Assembly (NCBI RefSeq): GCF_025398735.1
Contig: NZ_CP104694.1
Span: 1,265,001 to 1,329,000, forward strand
Length of the DNA: 64,000 nt
Origin: Tahibacter amnicola
GTDB lineage: Bacteria > Pseudomonadota > Gammaproteobacteria > Xanthomonadales > Rhodanobacteraceae
Reading direction: 5' to 3'
Part shown: positions 61,845 to 64,000 of the stretch, piece by piece
Position numbering within the stretch: the first letter of the stretch is position 1
Layout: each line of letters opens with the position of its first letter
Notes under the pieces: generated by a model
Told to the model about the DNA's origin: nothing
The model's input: only the letters and a program-made list of their open reading frames with translations
The model's database searches: none
Translations under genes and position numbers: made by a program

Positions 61845-64000
61845 GCGCTATGCGCTCGTCGTCCTGCTCGCGTTGCTGGGCGTCACGGCATTCTTCTTCC
61901 TGCAGTTGCCAAAGCTGACGACGGACAGCAACCCCTATCTGCTACCCGACACGCATCCCGCGCGCAAGACCATCCTGGAGATGCAGCAGGATTTCACCGG
62001 CACCTTCGACGCCGCGCTCATCGCCATCCACAACCGCAATGGCGTCTTCAACCGCCAGACGCTGGATGCCGTGTACGACATGACGCTGGCGTCGCGGCGG
62101 ATGCTGCTGGTCAATGATGCGGATCGGGACCAGCTCGCCGCACTGCGCGACAAATACGCGGCGCAGTCGCCCGAATGGAAGTCGACCGTTGACGCCATTC
62201 TTGCCGATGGTTTGAGTCAGAACGACTTCAAGCTGGCGGAAAGCCTGCCGGCATTGGCCGCAAAGCTGCCGCTGGAGGACGCCGAGCGCGCGTTTGTGGA
62301 TTTCTTCCCGCGTCGGATCAATCCGATCAAGGAGCTGGCGGGCATGGCGGCGACCGAGAACATGGTCGTGCGCGACGGCGTGCTCGTGGTGCGGCCGCCC
62401 CTGGTCGGGCGCGGCGCCGAACCCGAGCAGGTGCGCGGCGAAGTCATGGGCAACGCGTTGCAGGTGGGAGGCGCGGTTTCGGCCGATGCCACCGTCGCGC
62501 TGGTGGTGGTGGAACTCTACGTCAAGCAGGAAGACGCGGAAGGCCAGCTGCGCGCCTACGAGGCATTCCAGAAGATCGTCGACGACTATCGCGGCGCGCA
62601 CCCGGACTTCGCCAAGGCCAACGATACTCATATCGCCGGCGTTCCGATCTTCATTGCCGAGCAGAAGAAGCTGGTCGATCGCGACATGGGCACGCTGTTT
62701 CCGCTGGTGATCGGCGTGGTGATGGTGGTTCTCGTGTTGTTCTTCCGGCGGCCGCTGGGCGTGATCCTGCCGCTCACCAACGTCGTGCTGGCCGCGATCT
62801 GGACGCTCGGGCTGATGGCCGTGAACCGTGCACCGCTGGACCTCATCACCAGTGTGCTGCCGGTGTTCCTGATCACGATCTGCGGGGCCGACGCCATCCA
62901 CATGCTGAGTGAGTACTACACGCAGCGGGCCGACGGACACAGTGCGCGCGAGGCTGCGCGCCGGACGATGCGGGTCATGGTGTCGCCCGTCATCCTGACC
63001 ACCGTCACGACCACGGCCGGCTTCCTGTTTGCGACCATGACCAATATTTCCAGTATCCGGTCATTCGGCATCTACATGGCGATCGGCCTGGCCTTTGCGC
63101 AGTTGATCGCGTTGCTCCTGGTGCCGGCATGGCTGAGCCTGTTCGGCGAGCTGGGCTGGCGCCGTGCGAAGACCGCCGCCGCGGCACCGGCACGGGCCCG
63201 TCACGAATGGCTGGGACAGGCGCTGGAGCGACTTTTCCGTGGCGTGATCCGCCATCGCGCTGCGTATGGCCTGGGGTTTGCGGCACTGCTGGCTGGCGCG
63301 GGTTTCATGACCACGCGTATCCATGTGGAAGACGCCGGTTCCAGCTACTTCATGCAGGACAATCCGTTCCGCCAGGCCGACGAGTTCGTCAACCGGCATG
63401 TGGCCGGTACGAGCCCGGGCTGGATCGAGGTGTCCACGGGCATGCCCGACGGCATGCTGACGGTCGACAAGGTGCGTTTCATCGAGGCGATCGACACGTT
63501 TCTCGCGGCGCAGCCCAATGTGACGTACAGCTACTCGCTGTCGAAGTACATCAAGCGCCTGAACCTGGTGATGCACGACATGGATCTGGCCTACGACCGC
63601 CTGCCCCAGGCGAGCGAAACGGTGGTCAGTGTCGATCCCGAGACGGGGGAGCGGACCGAAGCGGTCGTAAAGGGCGACGACATCGTCGCGCAGTCGGTGC
63701 TGATGTACGAGAACGGCGGCGGTTCAGACCTGACCAACGTGCTCAATCGCGACTTCTCCAAGGCCGTCACGATGTTCACGATGAACACCACGCGCGCCTC
63801 GGAGTACGACGCGCTTCTGACAGCGCTCAATCGCTGGCTCGCCGACAACACGCCGCCGGGCGTGCAGGTGAAGCTCGGCGGCACGCCTGTCATCTGGACC
63901 GGCGTGCTCGACGAAATCATCCAGGGCCAGCTCTCCAGCGCGTTGTACGCCCTGCTCGCCGTGGCGACCGTGCTGATGCTGTGGCTGCGTTCAGTGCGTC
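61819..64000 (+). CDS. RND/MMPL-family lipid transporter (3' end outside window)
   Basis: At least 727 residues of an inner-membrane RND-superfamily exporter, running off the right edge. It opens MQTYLKLVERYALVVLLALLG with helix 1, followed by a large periplasmic loop (about 35-290), then a helix cluster from about 293 (LFPLVIGVVMVVLVLFF, VILPLTNVVLAAIWTLGLM, LITSVLPVFLITICGADAIHML, VSPVILTTVTTTAGFLFATM, FGIYMAIGLAFAQLIALLLVPAWLSLF), a helix near 475 and a second periplasmic loop; the next helix set begins at the edge. The GADAIHM motif and FATMTNISSIRSFG are typical of MMPL/hopanoid-type lipid exporters. With the barrel and LolA-like protein it forms a three-part export route. Confidence 0.92.
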   Translation, partial: MQTYLKLVERYALVVLLALLGVTAFFFLQLPKLTTDSNPYLLPDTHPARKTILEMQQDFTGTFDAALIAIHNRNGVFNRQTLDAVYDMTLASRRMLLVNDADRDQLAALRDKYAAQSPEWKSTVDAILADGLSQNDFKLAESLPALAAKLPLEDAERAFVDFFPRRINPIKELAGMAATENMVVRDGVLVVRPPLVGRGAEPEQVRGEVMGNALQVGGAVSADATVALVVVELYVKQEDAEGQLRAYEAFQKIVDDYRGAHPDFAKANDTHIAGVPIFIAEQKKLVDRDMGTLFPLVIGVVMVVLVLFFRRPLGVILPLTNVVLAAIWTLGLMAVNRAPLDLITSVLPVFLITICGADAIHMLSEYYTQRADGHSAREAARRTMRVMVSPVILTTVTTTAGFLFATMTNISSIRSFGIYMAIGLAFAQLIALLLVPAWLSLFGELGWRRAKTAAAAPARARHEWLGQALERLFRGVIRHRAAYGLGFAALLAGAGFMTTRIHVEDAGSSYFMQDNPFRQADEFVNRHVAGTSPGWIEVSTGMPDGMLTVDKVRFIEAIDTFLAAQPNVTYSYSLSKYIKRLNLVMHDMDLAYDRLPQASETVVSVDPETGERTEAVVKGDDIVAQSVLMYENGGGSDLTNVLNRDFSKAVTMFTMNTTRASEYDALLTALNRWLADNTPPGVQVKLGGTPVIWTGVLDEIIQGQLSSALYALLAVATVLMLWLRSVR

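Overview
The window looks like chromosomal DNA of a GC-rich gammaproteobacterium, most likely a xanthomonad relative (Xanthomonadales, perhaps Rhodanobacteraceae). The grounds are the rhlB / trxA-rho arrangement, a Rho factor with a long low-complexity N-terminal insert, paired DUF2845, DUF2721 and glycine-zipper genes, and a secreted beta-propeller protein with a C-terminal IFxxGF-type tail. The assignment comes from gene content and recall only; the partial 23S rRNA at positions 1-1036 would settle it.

Layout. 1-1316: 3' part of a 23S rRNA gene, a 5S rRNA gene and their terminator. 1317-1971: non-coding. 1972-27850: scattered housekeeping and signalling genes: a PfkB sugar kinase, two diguanylate cyclases, a BON protein, RluF, two coupled nucleotidyltransferases, a deoxyinosine DNA glycosylase, a DegT-type aminotransferase, stress and membrane proteins, a soluble histidine kinase with a double-receiver response regulator, a hemolysin-III protein, a DUF885 protein, a large sortilin-like secreted protein and a small RIO-like kinase. 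27894-33640: a TonB-like protein, a complete sulfate ABC importer (sbp-cysT-cysW-cysA) and a Nudix/winged-helix regulator. 33707-40446: LolA-like protein, WYL regulator, patatin, rho, trxA, rhlB. 40599-45070: type II secretion genes gspC-gspD-gspE, with gspC frameshifted. 45131-48856: two amino-acid permeases flanking a LysE-family exporter, closed by a strong terminator.

The most unusual part is 49619 to the window end. A non-coding leader of about 700 bases precedes what looks like one co-directional operon of at least eleven genes with very short gaps or overlaps (the largest gap is 105 bases, after the carrier protein gene). In order: a carrier protein with a C-terminal four-cysteine zinc-ribbon-like tail; two ketosynthase pairs, each with one intact enzyme (Cys-His-Lys-His present) followed by one partner whose nucleophile position is Ala or Glu; a 957-residue fusion of a class III PLP aminotransferase and an acyl-ACP-reductase-like domain; two short-chain dehydrogenases; a DUF1302-like outer-membrane beta-barrel; a LolA-like lipoprotein-sorting protein; and an RND/MMPL transporter cut by the window edge. 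The simplest reading is chain building on a carrier protein by heterodimeric ketosynthases, reductive release as an aldehyde, transamination to a fatty or polyketide amine, and export of a lipophilic product to the outer membrane. The product is inferred, not shown.

Two genes carry one-base frame breaks next to G or C runs: gspC (a G6 run at 40988-40993) and a DUF3298-type lipoprotein (a G5 run at 26975-26979). These may be real mutations or homopolymer read errors. No CRISPR array, insertion sequence, tRNA or prophage gene was seen.
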